Shown here in pieces: positions 17,279 to 26,313 of a stretch of 64,000 bases of DNA. This stretch comes from Halomonas beimenensis (GTDB lineage Bacteria > Pseudomonadota > Gammaproteobacteria > Pseudomonadales > Halomonadaceae): positions 682,001-746,000 of the forward strand of contig NZ_CP021435.1 in assembly GCF_002549795.1 (NCBI RefSeq). The letters are read 5' to 3'. How positions within the stretch are numbered: position 1 is the first letter of the stretch; every line of letters starts with the position of its first letter. Position numbers and translations under genes: made by a program. The notes under the pieces were generated by a model, which saw only the letters and a list, made by a program, of their open reading frames with translations, did no database searches and had not been told where the DNA came from.

Positions 17279-18928
17279 CTAGATCGTTATCACGTTGTCG
17301 TGGGCTTGGTCGTCGTCGAGCACGCCCGTGCGCTGCAGGCGAGACGCGACATCGGGCTTGGGCCAGGCGAGGTAGAGTCGCCCGCCCCGCGCCCGGCAGA
17401 GGCGGGCCTGCCGTTGCAGCAGGTGGATGCCGCCGAGGTCGATGAAGTTGATGCCCGCCGCGAGGACCACCAGGTTCGGCCGAGCGGTCTGCTCGAGCCG
17501 CTGGGCCACCGACTCGCAGGCCCCGAAGAACAGCGATCCATCGATCCTGACCACCTCGCAATCGGACGCCTCCAGGGCCCGCTGGAGCGAGAGCGGGGCT
17601 TGGGCGAGGTCGCTCGTCACCACCGGCGGGCGGGTGGTGCGACGCAGGTACAGGATGAGCGAGGCCAGCACGCCGAAGTAGACGGCAAACTCCAGGGCGA
17701 GCATCAGGGTGCTGAAGAAGGTGATCATCAGGACGGCGGTTTCCGCGCGGCTGGTGGCCAGGGCTTCACGAATGCCGTCCCGGTCGATCAGCTTGGCCGC
17801 GACCAGCAGCAGCAGGGCGCCCATGGCTGGCATCGGCACCTGCTCGAGCAGCGGCGCCGCCATCAGCACGATGGGGACCAGCAGGACGGCCGAGAGCACC
17901 GCCGCCAGTGGGGACACCGCCCCGGCGCTGGCATTGAGTCCCGAGCGGGTGAACGACCCCGACGAGAGGTAGCTGGAGAAGAAGGCGCCGGCGAGGTTCG
18001 ACAGCCCCTGGCCGATGAACTCCTGGTTGGCGTCAATCCGTTCCCCGGCCCGGGCCGCGAAGGCCCGGGAGATCGCGGCGGCCTCGACCAGCCCCAGCAG
18101 GCCCAGGGCCATGGCCCCGGGCGCCAGCTGTTGCAGGGTGTCGAGGGACAGGTCCGGCGCCGAAAGCGGCGGCAGCCCGCCGGGCATCGCCATGATCCGT
18201 GGAATCTCGCCGCCCGCCGGATCCAGCACACCGGCCAGCAGCGAGGCGCCCACCAGGGCCAGCAGCATGGCCGGCCAAGCGGGGCGCCAGCGTCGTATGG
18301 CCAGGCACAGCACGAGGGTGGCGCCGGCGACCAGTAGGGCGTCGGGATGCCCCCGATCCAGGTGCCCGATCAGCCGCGGCCAGAGATCGAGGAAGCCGTT
18401 GCCGTCCAGGGACGGCAACCCGAGCACATAGGGCAGCTGGTTGGCGGCGATGATCACCGCCGCCCCGGCGGTGAAGCCAGTGACCACCGAGTGAGAGACC
18501 AGGTCCACCAGGACGCCGAGCCGTGCCACCCCCAGCAGCAGCTGGAAGGCTCCGGCGAGGAAGGTCAGGGTCAGGACCAGGGACAGGAACTCGGCGCTTC
18601 CTCCCTGTGCCATGGGCTGCAGGGTGGCGAACAGGGCGATCGACAGGGCCGCGGTGGGCCCACTGACCATCTGCTTGGAGGAGCCGAACAGCGCCGCCAG
18701 CGCCGCCGGGACGATCGCCGTGTACAGGCCATACTGGGGGGGCAGTCCGGCCAGCAGGGCGTAGGCCACGCCCTGCGGCACCACCAGCACGGCCCCGGTC
18801 AGGCCGGCCATGGCATCGCGGCGCAGCGACCCGGGAGGCCGCTGCCCCCACCCCCTCATGAAGGGCGGCCAGCGTCGCTGGCTGCCCTGGGCCGGCCGGG
18901 ATTCGTCACCGATCGACGGCATGGTCAT
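17279..18928 (-). CDS. SulP-family sulfate/anion transporter with STAS domain
   Basis: Inner-membrane SLC26/SulP anion transporter of 549 aa. The transmembrane core has the family blocks VPQGVAYALLAGLPPQYGLYTA and SSKQMVSGPTAALS; a cytoplasmic STAS domain follows from about residue 440 (VVRIDGSLFFGACES, FIDLGGIHLLQ). Its ATG overlaps the choline sulfatase stop by one base (TGATG), so translation is coupled. In this context it probably handles the sulfate released from choline-O-sulfate, or moves choline-O-sulfate's counter-anion; direction is not readable from sequence. Confidence 0.9.
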   Translation of the reverse strand: MTMPSIGDESRPAQGSQRRWPPFMRGWGQRPPGSLRRDAMAGLTGAVLVVPQGVAYALLAGLPPQYGLYTAIVPAALAALFGSSKQMVSGPTAALSIALFATLQPMAQGGSAEFLSLVLTLTFLAGAFQLLLGVARLGVLVDLVSHSVVTGFTAGAAVIIAANQLPYVLGLPSLDGNGFLDLWPRLIGHLDRGHPDALLVAGATLVLCLAIRRWRPAWPAMLLALVGASLLAGVLDPAGGEIPRIMAMPGGLPPLSAPDLSLDTLQQLAPGAMALGLLGLVEAAAISRAFAARAGERIDANQEFIGQGLSNLAGAFFSSYLSSGSFTRSGLNASAGAVSPLAAVLSAVLLVPIVLMAAPLLEQVPMPAMGALLLLVAAKLIDRDGIREALATSRAETAVLMITFFSTLMLALEFAVYFGVLASLILYLRRTTRPPVVTSDLAQAPLSLQRALEASDCEVVRIDGSLFFGACESVAQRLEQTARPNLVVLAAGINFIDLGGIHLLQRQARLCRARGGRLYLAWPKPDVASRLQRTGVLDDDQAHDNVITI

Positions 18929-20457
18929 CAGCGGTCCGCGGCCACTTTCGGGAAGCGGGCCCGCGCCTCGAGGTCATCCAGGTCGATGGTGTTGCGCATG
19001 TACTGGGTGCTGGCATCGAACCGGGGCTGATGGTCCCAGGGCGTGACCTGGCCCTTCATGTTCGCGCGGGCGACCAGCTTGCGGCGGCGCTGGCTGTCGA
19101 GCACCTCCTGATGAAGCTTCTCGGTATCCCAGCGACGGGCGACCTCGTCTCGGAACTGCCGACGCAGCCCCTGATGGTCGGGGTCCTCGGCCAGGTTGGT
19201 CAGCTCCAGGGGATCGGCCTCGAGATCGAACAGCTGGTCGGGGTCCGGCGCGGAGTGGACGAACTTGTAGCGGCCGCGGCGGATCATCAGCAGCGGGGCG
19301 ATGGCACCTTCGCCGCAGTATTCGCCGATCACCTCGTCATGGCCGCCCTGGCCCGTCAGATGGGGGTTCAGGCTGCGACCGTCGACCGGGACCGCGTAGT
19401 CAGGAGCCTCGCCGCCGTTGGCCCACTCGGCGAAGGTCGGCAGCAGGTCCATGGTGGATACCGACTGGCTGACCCGGCCGGCGGCGAAGCGGCCCGGTGC
19501 ATGCACGATCATCGGCACACGGGCGGAGCCCTCGAACCAGCTCATCTTGTACCAGAGTCCCCGCTCTCCGAGCATGTCGCCATGGTCGCCGGAGAAGACG
19601 ATGATGGTGTTCTCGTCCAGCCCGGTCTCCTCGAGGGCCTTGAGCACCTTGCCGAGCTGATCGTCGACATAGCTGATGGCGCCGTAGTAGGCACGGCGCG
19701 CGTTGCGGATCTGGTCGTCGGTGACGCTGTCCTCGTCGCACTGGTAGACATGACGCAGGCGCCGGGAATGGGGATCCATCAGTTCCCGTGAATAGGGCAC
19801 CCGGGGCATGTCGATCTCGTCATGGTCGTAGCGATCCCAGTACTCGCGAGGAATGGTGTAGGGATCGTGCGGGTGGGTCAGCGAGACCGTGAGGGAGAAC
19901 GGGCGTTCCCGGTCGCTGCGTGCATAGTCGTAGAGGAAACGCTGGGCGTGGAAGGTCACCTCGTCGTCGAAGTCGAGCTGGTTGGAGCGAACGCAGGGCC
20001 CGGCCTGGGTGACCGACGACATGTTGTGGTAGTAGCTCGGACGCTTCTCGACGTCCTCCCAGTCGACGTACCAGCCGAAGTCGGCGGGGTAGATGTCGCT
20101 GGTCAGGCGTTGCTCGAAGCCGTGGAGCTGGTCCGGGCCACAGAAGTGCATCTTGCCGGAGAGGGCGGTGAGGTAGCCGGCATCGCGCAGGTAGTGGGCG
20201 TAGGTCGGGGTATCGGCCGACAGCTCGGCGGCGTTGTCGAACCCGCCGATCCGCGACGGCAGCTGGCCGGCCATCAGCGTGAAGCGTGACGGCGCGCACA
20301 GGGGGCTGTTGCAGTAGGCCGAGTCGAAGACTACGCCTTCTTCGGCCAGGCGCGACAGGTTGGGGGTCTTGACGACCTTGTGGCCGTAGAAGGGCAGCGA
20401 GGGGGCGGCCATCTGATCCGCCATCAGGAACAGGATATTCGGCTGGTTATCGCGCAT
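18928..20457 (-). CDS. betC: Choline sulfatase
   Basis: Type I sulfatase of 509 aa hydrolysing choline-O-sulfate to choline and sulfate. The formylglycine motif C54-A-P-S-R is intact in NSPLCAPSRFTLMAGQLPSR, and FSGDHGDMLGERGLWYKMS and the N-terminal PNILFLMADQ metal site match BetC. No signal peptide is present, so it is cytoplasmic. First gene of betC-sulP-BCCT operon, divergent from a LysR regulator, the standard arrangement for choline-sulfate utilisation. Choline could feed glycine betaine synthesis by BetA/BetB encoded elsewhere. Confidence 0.94.
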   Translation of the reverse strand: MRDNQPNILFLMADQMAAPSLPFYGHKVVKTPNLSRLAEEGVVFDSAYCNSPLCAPSRFTLMAGQLPSRIGGFDNAAELSADTPTYAHYLRDAGYLTALSGKMHFCGPDQLHGFEQRLTSDIYPADFGWYVDWEDVEKRPSYYHNMSSVTQAGPCVRSNQLDFDDEVTFHAQRFLYDYARSDRERPFSLTVSLTHPHDPYTIPREYWDRYDHDEIDMPRVPYSRELMDPHSRRLRHVYQCDEDSVTDDQIRNARRAYYGAISYVDDQLGKVLKALEETGLDENTIIVFSGDHGDMLGERGLWYKMSWFEGSARVPMIVHAPGRFAAGRVSQSVSTMDLLPTFAEWANGGEAPDYAVPVDGRSLNPHLTGQGGHDEVIGEYCGEGAIAPLLMIRRGRYKFVHSAPDPDQLFDLEADPLELTNLAEDPDHQGLRRQFRDEVARRWDTEKLHQEVLDSQRRRKLVARANMKGQVTPWDHQPRFDASTQYMRNTIDLDDLEARARFPKVAADR

Positions 20458-20567
20458 CGGGAACTCCCAGGCGTCGTCATGGGTGGGTCGAAGTCGATGC
20501 CAGTCTCTCTACTAATCTTGTATCCTGTAAATCCGGTGATTTTTTATGCTTGGGATTAGCTGAGTTA

Positions 20568-21461
20568 ATGTCATTGACGAGTAAGCGAGTGTCCCCCAAC
20601 GGCCTGCGGGTCTTCGAGTCGGCGGCCCGCCACCTGAGCTTCACCGCCGCGGCTCAGGAGCTGCGTTCCACCCAGTCGGCCGTCAGCCAGCAGGTGCGGG
20701 GACTCGAGGAACAGCTCGGCCTGCGGCTGTTCGACCGGGTCTATCGGGGGGTGCGGCTGACCGAGCCGGGACAGGCCCTGTTCGCGAGCGTCCAGGAGGG
20801 GTTCGCGACCATCGATAGGACGATCGACCGCCTGCAGCAGCGCCATCGAAATCCGCGGCTGACCATCCTCACCGATTTCTCGATGGCCTCGTACTGGCTG
20901 CTTCCCCGCCTGCCCCGGTTTCGGCATGAGCATCCGCATATCGACGTGCGGATCATGACCAACCAGGGCGTCTTCGACTGGCGGGGCCAGGAAGTCGATA
21001 TCGCCATCATGCTCGGCGACCGCCGAGGCCAGGAAGGTGTGCCGCGCCTGCTCGACGAGGAAGTCTTCCCGGTGTGCAGCCCCGGGTTCCTGAACGAGTA
21101 CGGCCCGATCCTCGACCTGGCTCGTCTGAGCGAGCTCCCGCTGCTGACGCTGACCGCCGACCAGGGCCAGAGCTGGCTGGACTGGCCGGGTTACTTCGAG
21201 CGCCTGGGAGGCCGGGTCCATCAGGCGCCGTCGGAGTTGATCTTCAACAACTACCCCTTGCTGGTGCAGGCGGCGATCGCCGGGCAGGGGGTGGCGCTAG
21301 GCTGGCGGGGTCTGGTCGATGACCTGGTCGAACGCGGCATGCTGGTGGGGTTGGAGGCCTTGAGCCTGAGTACTCCCAACAGCTATGGCGTCATCGATGT
21401 CCAGCCGGACGACCGCACTCCCGCCAAGCAGGCCTTCCAGGATTGGTTGTTGTCCGGCTGA
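20568..21461 (+). CDS. LysR-family regulator of the choline-sulfate genes
   Basis: LysR-type regulator of 297 aa with helix-turn-helix in NGLRVFESAARHLSFTAAAQELRSTQSAVSQQV and a C-terminal effector domain. The ATG at 20568 is preferred to an in-frame TTG at 20550. It is divergent from betC over 110 bp; that region contains CTAATC (20512-20517) and its inverse GATTAG (20554-20559) flanking an AT-rich stretch. This is the usual position of the choline-sulfatase activator. Confidence 0.87.
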   Translation: MSLTSKRVSPNGLRVFESAARHLSFTAAAQELRSTQSAVSQQVRGLEEQLGLRLFDRVYRGVRLTEPGQALFASVQEGFATIDRTIDRLQQRHRNPRLTILTDFSMASYWLLPRLPRFRHEHPHIDVRIMTNQGVFDWRGQEVDIAIMLGDRRGQEGVPRLLDEEVFPVCSPGFLNEYGPILDLARLSELPLLTLTADQGQSWLDWPGYFERLGGRVHQAPSELIFNNYPLLVQAAIAGQGVALGWRGLVDDLVERGMLVGLEALSLSTPNSYGVIDVQPDDRTPAKQAFQDWLLSG

Positions 21462-21632
21462 GTGACGTGGCGGCTCGCCCCGGTGGGGAGCCCACACGTT
21501 TCCGATCGTGCCCGACTGCCGATGACGGAGCTGTCGGCTTGTCATGGCAGGGCGAGATTAGGACCCTCGGTGGGCTTCGCCTCCGTTAGTATCGGATGGC
21601 GATTGGGCCGGGCCGGTAAGGCAAAAAAGTCC

Positions 21633-21661
21633 TTGCCAGGCGGGGGGCGAATCCGTATTAT
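21633..21661 (+). promoter_or_regulatory. Sigma-70 promoter of the tRNA-Lys pair
   Basis: TTGCCA (21633-21638), a 17-bp spacer and TATTAT (21656-21661) lie 16 bp before the first tRNA. Spacing is optimal and both hexamers are near consensus. A run of A before the -35 may be an UP-like element. Confidence 0.85.
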
Positions 21662-21677
21662 CTGCACCCGTTCGGAC

Positions 21678-21753
21678 GGGTCGTTAGCTCAGTTGGTAGA
21701 GCAGTTGGCTTTTAACCAATTGGTCGTAGGTTCGAATCCTACACGACCCACCA
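21678..21753 (+). tRNA. tRNA-Lys (anticodon TTT), copy 1
   Basis: A 76-nt cloverleaf: acceptor GGGTCGT pairs with ACGACCC; D-arm AGCTCAGTTGGTAGAGC; anticodon stem TTGGC/..CCAA with loop CTTTTAA giving anticodon TTT; T-arm GTAGG-TTCGAAT-CCTAC. The CCA end is encoded. Identical to the second copy 41 bp downstream. Confidence 0.97.
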
Positions 21754-21794
21754 TCCGAGCCTGAACACATGGCGCCTGAGCCGCCATGCGTTGC

Positions 21795-21870
21795 GGGTCG
21801 TTAGCTCAGTTGGTAGAGCAGTTGGCTTTTAACCAATTGGTCGTAGGTTCGAATCCTACACGACCCACCA
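21795..21870 (+). tRNA. tRNA-Lys (anticodon TTT), copy 2
   Basis: Base-for-base copy of the preceding tRNA-Lys, including the encoded CCA. Both are transcribed from the promoter at 21633-21661 and end at the terminator directly after this copy. Confidence 0.97.
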
Positions 21871-21877
21871 GACATGA

Positions 21878-21909
21878 CGCCCCTGCCTCCCCCGAGGCAG
21901 GGGCGTTCT
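21878..21909 (+). terminator. Intrinsic terminator of the tRNA-Lys operon
   Basis: Perfect 12-bp stem CGCCCCTGCCTC / GAGGCAGGGGCG with a CCCC loop, followed by TTCT, beginning 8 bp after the second CCA. Confidence 0.9.
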
Positions 21910-22166
21910 GCATGGGTGATCGGAAATGTGCCCGAGCGGTCGGATGGCCTTGCAAGGCGGTCGCCGCCGCGTCATGATCACCCTGCGTCATCCTTCTGGC
22001 GGGGAGCGATCGATTCTCTCCGATTGCTGTCCAGAAGGGATGCGGGTCGGCCACGGCGGTAGACGCGACGGTTGACCCTCTGGCGTGTCGCGGCGTGCGG
22101 AGCGCACGTGCGGCGGCACCTGGTGCAATGCAGGGGGAGCCCCTGCCGGTCACAGTGGTAGACACG

Positions 22167-23195
22167 ATGACGATCATGACTTCCCGTGCCGAGCTGCGCG
22201 AACAGCTGGCACGCACCTATTGCCCCACGCGCATTCCCGCCGAGGACGAGGCTCGCATCGAGGAGATCAAGCGACTCCTCGAGGCCCACAATGCCGTCCT
22301 GGTGGCCCACTACTACACCGACGATGCCATCCAGCAGCTGGCCGAGGAAACCGGTGGCTGCGTGGCGGACTCCCTGGAGATGGCCCGGTTCGGCGCCCGT
22401 CATCCGGCCGACACCCTGGTGGTGGCCGGGGTGCGCTTCATGGGCGAGACGGCCAAGATCCTCTCGCCGGAGAAGCGCGTGCTGATGCCCACCCTGGAGG
22501 CCACCTGCTCGTTGGACGTGGGTTGCCCGGCCGACGAGTTCAGCGCCTTCTGTGACGCCCATCCCGACCGCACCGTGGTGGTCTACGCCAACACCTCGGC
22601 GGCGGTGAAGGCCCGGGCCGACTGGGTGGTGACCTCCTCCATCGCGGTGGACGTGATCGAGCACCTCAAGGCTCGCGGCGAGAAGATCCTCTGGGCGCCG
22701 GACAAGCACCTGGGCGGCTACATCCAGAAGCAGACCGGAGCCGACATGCTGCTCTGGGACGGCGCCTGTATCGTCCACGAGGAGTTCAAGGCCAAGGGCG
22801 TCGAGGATCTCAAGGGCCTGTACCCCGAGGCGGCGGTGCTGGTGCACCCCGAGTCGCCGGCATCGGTGGTCGAGCTGGCCGACGTGGCGGGATCCACCTC
22901 CCAGCTGATCAAGGCGGCCAAGGAGCTGCCCCATGACAAGCTGATCGTCGCCACCGACCGCGGCATCTTCTTCAAGATGCAGCAGGCGGTGCCCGAGAAG
23001 ACCCTGTTCGAGGCGCCCACTGCCGGCAATGGCGCGACCTGCAAGAGCTGCGCCCACTGCCCCTGGATGGCGATGAACGCCCTGGACAACATGGCTGCCG
23101 CCCTGCGCGAAGGCTCCGGCGAGATCCAGGTGGACGCCGAGCTGCGCCAGGCCGCCCTCAAGCCGCTGCAGCGGATGCTGGATTTCAATTGCTAG
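22167..23195 (+). CDS. nadA: Quinolinate synthase
   Basis: Cytoplasmic [4Fe-4S] enzyme of 342 aa that condenses iminoaspartate with dihydroxyacetone phosphate to quinolinate in NAD synthesis. Cluster ligands are Cys114 ([10 protein letters not shown]), Cys201 ([11 protein letters not shown]) and Cys298 ([10 protein letters not shown]), matching the E. coli 113/200/297 set. [19 protein letters not shown] is the usual substrate-site block. Start 22167 or 22176 are both possible; the RBS is weak. nadC, the next enzyme, lies 9 kb away. The stop codon is part of a hairpin that begins a repeat element. Confidence 0.95.
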   Translation: MTIMTSRAELREQLARTYCPTRIPAEDEARIEEIKRLLEAHNAVLVAHYYTDDAIQQLAEETGGCVADSLEMARFGARHPADTLVVAGVRFMGETAKILSPEKRVLMPTLEATCSLDVGCPADEFSAFCDAHPDRTVVVYANTSAAVKARADWVVTSSIAVDVIEHLKARGEKILWAPDKHLGGYIQKQTGADMLLWDGACIVHEEFKAKGVEDLKGLYPEAAVLVHPESPASVVELADVAGSTSQLIKAAKELPHDKLIVATDRGIFFKMQQAVPEKTLFEAPTAGNGATCKSCAHCPWMAMNALDNMAAALREGSGEIQVDAELRQAALKPLQRMLDFNC

Positions 23196-23315
23196 GCTTC
23201 GCCTAGAGCTTGAAGCTTGAAGAGCGGCGCTTCGCGCCTGGAAGCTGGAAGAAAAACCGCCCCTAGGCACTTGTCCTTGGGGCGGCTCGCTTTATGCTGC
23301 CTTCCAGCTTCCAGC
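23192..23315. repeat. Composite hairpin/heptamer element between nadA and bepA
   Basis: Order of parts: CTAGGC-TTC-GCCTAG hairpin containing the nadA stop codon (23192-23206); AGCTTGA twice (23207-23220); a conserved core with GGCGC-TTC-GCGCC (23226-23238) and GGAAGCTGGAAG; a terminator hairpin; then TTCCAGC twice (23302-23315) just before the convergent bepA stop. The purine-rich heptamers thus follow each gene's stop on its own sense strand. Closely similar elements occur at 45.0 and 49.6 kb. Confidence 0.85.
23252..23285 (-). terminator. Terminator between convergent nadA and bepA
   Basis: An 11-bp stem with one mismatch (CCGCCCCTAGG / CCTTGGGGCGG) and a 7-base loop. On the minus strand it is followed by TTTTT, making it a good intrinsic terminator for bepA; on the plus strand the tail is poorer. 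Confidence 0.8.
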
Positions 23316-23317
23316 TC

Positions 23318-24769
23318 TTACTCAAACTCCTCCAGCGTTTCCCGATAGCCGAGGAAGGCCTCGCGCCTCTGCGCGATGCGTCCGGCGGCATTGGCGTCGC
23401 CCTGGGCCTCCGCGACCTGCTCGGCCACCTCGAGCTGGCGGATGGCGCGGTCGATATGGCCGGTCAGCTGCAGGTGCTCGGCGCGGGCCAGGTGGCCCCA
23501 GGCTTCCCGGCCGCTGCGTCCGGCGGCCTCGGCCAGCAGGGTGAAGACCTGGGGATCCTCGGGACGACGGCCGGCCAGGTCGCGCAGCACGCGATAGGCC
23601 TCCTCGGGGTCACGCTGCAACAGAGCCTCGCCCAGCACCAGCCGGGCCGGGGCGTAGTCGGGAATCATGCGCAGCTGGCGCCGGGCGCGCTCGATGGCCG
23701 CGTCGATGCGGCCGGCGTCGAGCGCGACCTGGGCGGCGGAGACGGGCACCAGGGCCAGGTCCGGCAGGCTGGCGGAGAGCGCATCCAGGGCGGCGAGGGC
23801 GGCGTCGGTGCGGCCGCCGTCGGCATCGATCAGCGCCGCCAGGTAGCGCCGGGCGCTCTCCGAGGCCCCGCCACGTGCCAGGCGGGTGGCCGCCTGGCGC
23901 GGCTCCTGATCGTGGATGGCCAGGAGGGCCCGGGCCCGCACCAGCTGGTACTCGATGTCGTTCTCGCGTGGCGTGGTGACCCGGACCTGGTCGGCTCGCG
24001 CCTGGGCATCGCTGATCCGGGACTCGGTCACCGGGTGGGTGAGCAGGAATTCCGGCGGGGTGCCGCCCTGCAGGGCGACCATGTGCTGCATGGTGCGAAA
24101 CATCTCGACCATGGCCTGGGGATCGTAGCCGGCGTCGGCGAGGGTCTGCAGGCCCAGGCGATCGGCCTCGCGCTCGAAGCGCCGGGAATAGGCCAGCTGG
24201 TCCTGGAAGAGGGCGGCCTGGGAGCCCATGGCGGCGGCGATGCCGGCGTCGCCGCCGCCCCCGGCGGCGATCAGCATGCCGGCAAGCATGGCGGCCATGG
24301 CGGGGATGCGGGCCTGCTCGGCGCGCTCCTTGCCCCGTGCATAGTGGCGCTGGGAAAGGTGTCCCAGCTCGTGGGCGATCACCGAGGCCAGCGGCGCCTC
24401 GCCCTCGGCGAAGGCGAAGAGCCCGGCATTGACGCCGATCACTCCACCGGGCACCGCGAAGGCATTGAGCCGTTCGCTGGCCACCAGGGTGATCACCGGA
24501 TCGATGCCCCCCAGTTGGCTGTGGGGCAGCAGGCGCGCCACCAGGGACTCGAGGTAGTCCTGGGCGATGGGATCCTGCCAGAGCGGTGCCTGGGCGCGGA
24601 ACTGGCGCAGCCAGGCGCGCCCCAGGCGAACCTCTTCGCCGCTCACGGCCTGGGTATCGCCGGCGATCAGGCTGGGCAGGTCGGGCGTCTCGCTCTGGCC
24701 GAGGGCGGGGACGGCCAGAGCCAGGCTCAGGGCGAGGGCGGGAAGACAGGGCAGCAATCGACGCAGCAT
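23318..24769 (-). CDS. bepA: Outer-membrane-assembly metalloprotease BepA (M48, YfgC)
   Basis: Periplasmic M48 protease/chaperone of 483 aa that helps or degrades stalled LptD and other beta-barrel proteins. Signal peptide MLRRLLPCLPALALSLALAVPALGQ is followed by the protease domain with HELGH at 133-137 and the third ligand in FEREADRLG, then TPR-like helices from about 290 to the end. The ATG at 24769 is preferred over 24775 because GAGG has correct spacing only for the later one. It is divergent from the tusA-like gene. Confidence 0.92.
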   Translation of the reverse strand: MLRRLLPCLPALALSLALAVPALGQSETPDLPSLIAGDTQAVSGEEVRLGRAWLRQFRAQAPLWQDPIAQDYLESLVARLLPHSQLGGIDPVITLVASERLNAFAVPGGVIGVNAGLFAFAEGEAPLASVIAHELGHLSQRHYARGKERAEQARIPAMAAMLAGMLIAAGGGGDAGIAAAMGSQAALFQDQLAYSRRFEREADRLGLQTLADAGYDPQAMVEMFRTMQHMVALQGGTPPEFLLTHPVTESRISDAQARADQVRVTTPRENDIEYQLVRARALLAIHDQEPRQAATRLARGGASESARRYLAALIDADGGRTDAALAALDALSASLPDLALVPVSAAQVALDAGRIDAAIERARRQLRMIPDYAPARLVLGEALLQRDPEEAYRVLRDLAGRRPEDPQVFTLLAEAAGRSGREAWGHLARAEHLQLTGHIDRAIRQLEVAEQVAEAQGDANAAGRIAQRREAFLGYRETLEEFE

Positions 24770-24916
24770 GACCATCCTCGTCAGGGGGAGGGAACGGAAG
24801 CCGGAACCTTCCGACATTGATTCGGCCGGGAAAGTGCCTTTAAATCCCAAGCATTCATGTCGTTCGCGGTGGCGAGGCCGCGTCGGCATGCCTCTGGCAT
24901 TCTCCCGGGAGACATC

Positions 24917-25165
24917 ATGGCTGTGCAACCCGACGACGTCCTCGACGCACGGGGGCTCCCCTGTCCCTTGCCCCTGCTCAAGGCCAAGCAGGCGCTGTCG
25001 CGCCTCGCGCCGGGCCAGTTGCTCGAGGTGATGGCCACCGACGCGGGCTCATGGCGCGATTTCGAGACCTTCATCGACCAGAGCCCGCATGAGATGCCGG
25101 CTCGCGAGGAGCGCGGCGAGGTTTACCATTACTGGATCCGCAAGGGCGGGGAGTCGGCGTCATGA
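24917..25165 (+). CDS. TusA-family sulfurtransferase
   Basis: Small cytoplasmic sulfur-carrier protein (82 aa) of the SirA/TusA/YedF fold. The family signature D-A-R-G-L-P-C16-P-L-P holds the persulfide-forming cysteine. GGGAG precedes the ATG at 24917 with 6 bases between. It overlaps the downstream permease by 4 bases (ATGA), an arrangement common in gammaproteobacteria. Which sulfur pathway it serves is not evident. Confidence 0.88.
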   Translation: MAVQPDDVLDARGLPCPLPLLKAKQALSRLAPGQLLEVMATDAGSWRDFETFIDQSPHEMPAREERGEVYHYWIRKGGESAS

Positions 25166-26277
25166 CGCTGAGGGCGGTCCTGCGTAGCTGGGTCGACCAT
25201 TATTTCTCCGACGAGGAGGCGGTCATCCTGCTGGTGGTCCTGGTGCTGGGCTTCGCGGTGGTCATCTGGCTGGGCAAGATGCTGGCGCCCTTCCTGACCG
25301 CCCTGGTGATCGCCTTCCTGCTGCAGGGGGGCGTCAACGCCCTGACCCGGCGACGCATCCCTCACTTCCTGGCGGTGATGCTGGTCTACCTGGCCTTCCT
25401 GGGCGTCCTGCTCGCCATGGCTCTGGTACTGCTGCCGCTGATCTGGAACCAGTTGGTCAACCTGGTTCAGGAAACGCCGCGCATGTTCGCCAGCGGCCAG
25501 CAGCTGCTCGACGATCTTCAGGCTCGCTACCCGCAGCTGGTGACGCCGGATCAGATCCAGAACTGGATCGGCATGGCCGGCCGCGAGGTGACCCAGCTCG
25601 GCCAGCGGGCGCTGTCCCTGTCGCTGGCCTCGCTGGGCAATATCGTGGGGCTGATCGTCTACCTGGTGCTGGTGCCGATCCTGGTGTTCTTCATGCTCAA
25701 GGATCGCGACCGGCTGGTGAGCTTCGCGGTCTCCCTGCTGCCCCGGCAGCGCGGCCTGATGACCCGGGTCTGGCAGGAGATGGATGCCCAGATCGCCAAC
25801 TACGTGCGCGGCAAGGTGACCGAGATCGTCATTGTCGGCACGGTGTCCTTCTTCACCTTCGCCTTCTTCGGGCTGCCCTATTCGGCGCTTCTGGCGGTGC
25901 TGGTGGGGCTGTCGGTGCTGGTGCCCTACATCGGCGCCGCCGTGGCGACGGTGCCGGTGGCGGCGGTGGCCGGCTTCCATTTCGGCGTCGGCGACCAGTT
26001 CCTCTACGTGCTGATCGCCTACGGGGTGATCCAGGCGCTGGACGGCAACGTCCTGGTGCCGGTGCTGTTCTCCGAGGCGGTGAACCTGCATCCGGTGTCG
26101 ATCATCCTGGCGGTGCTGTTCTTCGGCGGCGTCTGGGGCTTCTGGGGGATCTTCTTCGCCATTCCGCTGGCCACCCTGCTCAAGGCGCTGGTCTATGCCT
26201 GGCCCCGCGGCATCCAGCAGCGGCGCCAGGAGGAGAAGGCCGCCCACCAGGATCAGGAGGTGGTCGAGGAGCCCTGA
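25162..26277 (+). CDS. AI-2E family permease (PerM-like)
   Basis: Membrane protein of 371 aa with about eight hydrophobic spans in the AI-2E/UPF0118 pattern; LIYLVLVPILVFFMLKDRD-type and NVLVPVLFSEAVNLHPVSIILAVLFFGGVWGFWGIFFAIPLA blocks are characteristic (quoted in part: NVLVPVLFSEAVNLHPV). Members have been described as autoinducer-2 exporters or sodium/proton antiporters, so function is open. Translationally coupled to the TusA-like gene. The C-terminal tail is charged. Confidence 0.88.
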   Translation: MTLRAVLRSWVDHYFSDEEAVILLVVLVLGFAVVIWLGKMLAPFLTALVIAFLLQGGVNALTRRRIPHFLAVMLVYLAFLGVLLAMALVLLPLIWNQLVNLVQETPRMFASGQQLLDDLQARYPQLVTPDQIQNWIGMAGREVTQLGQRALSLSLASLGNIVGLIVYLVLVPILVFFMLKDRDRLVSFAVSLLPRQRGLMTRVWQEMDAQIANYVRGKVTEIVIVGTVSFFTFAFFGLPYSALLAVLVGLSVLVPYIGAAVATVPVAAVAGFHFGVGDQFLYVLIAYGVIQALDGNVLVPVLFSEAVNLHPVSIILAVLFFGGVWGFWGIFFAIPLATLLKALVYAWPRGIQQRRQEEKAAHQDQEVVEEP

Positions 26278-26313
26278 GGCCGCCGTCGCCCCGGCGGCCC
26301 CTGGAGACCGGGC

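Noticed and set aside
21754..21794. Possible gene duplication boundary or att site at the tRNA-Lys pair
   Set aside because: The two tRNAs are a plain tandem duplication with shared promoter and terminator; no integrase or displaced tRNA 3' fragment is seen in the window.
21910..22166. Regulatory element upstream of nadA
   Set aside because: Near-inverted CATCCTTCTGG / CCAGAAGGGATG is present but has an extra base, and there is no known NAD-repressor motif I can support; otherwise nothing is seen in this stretch.
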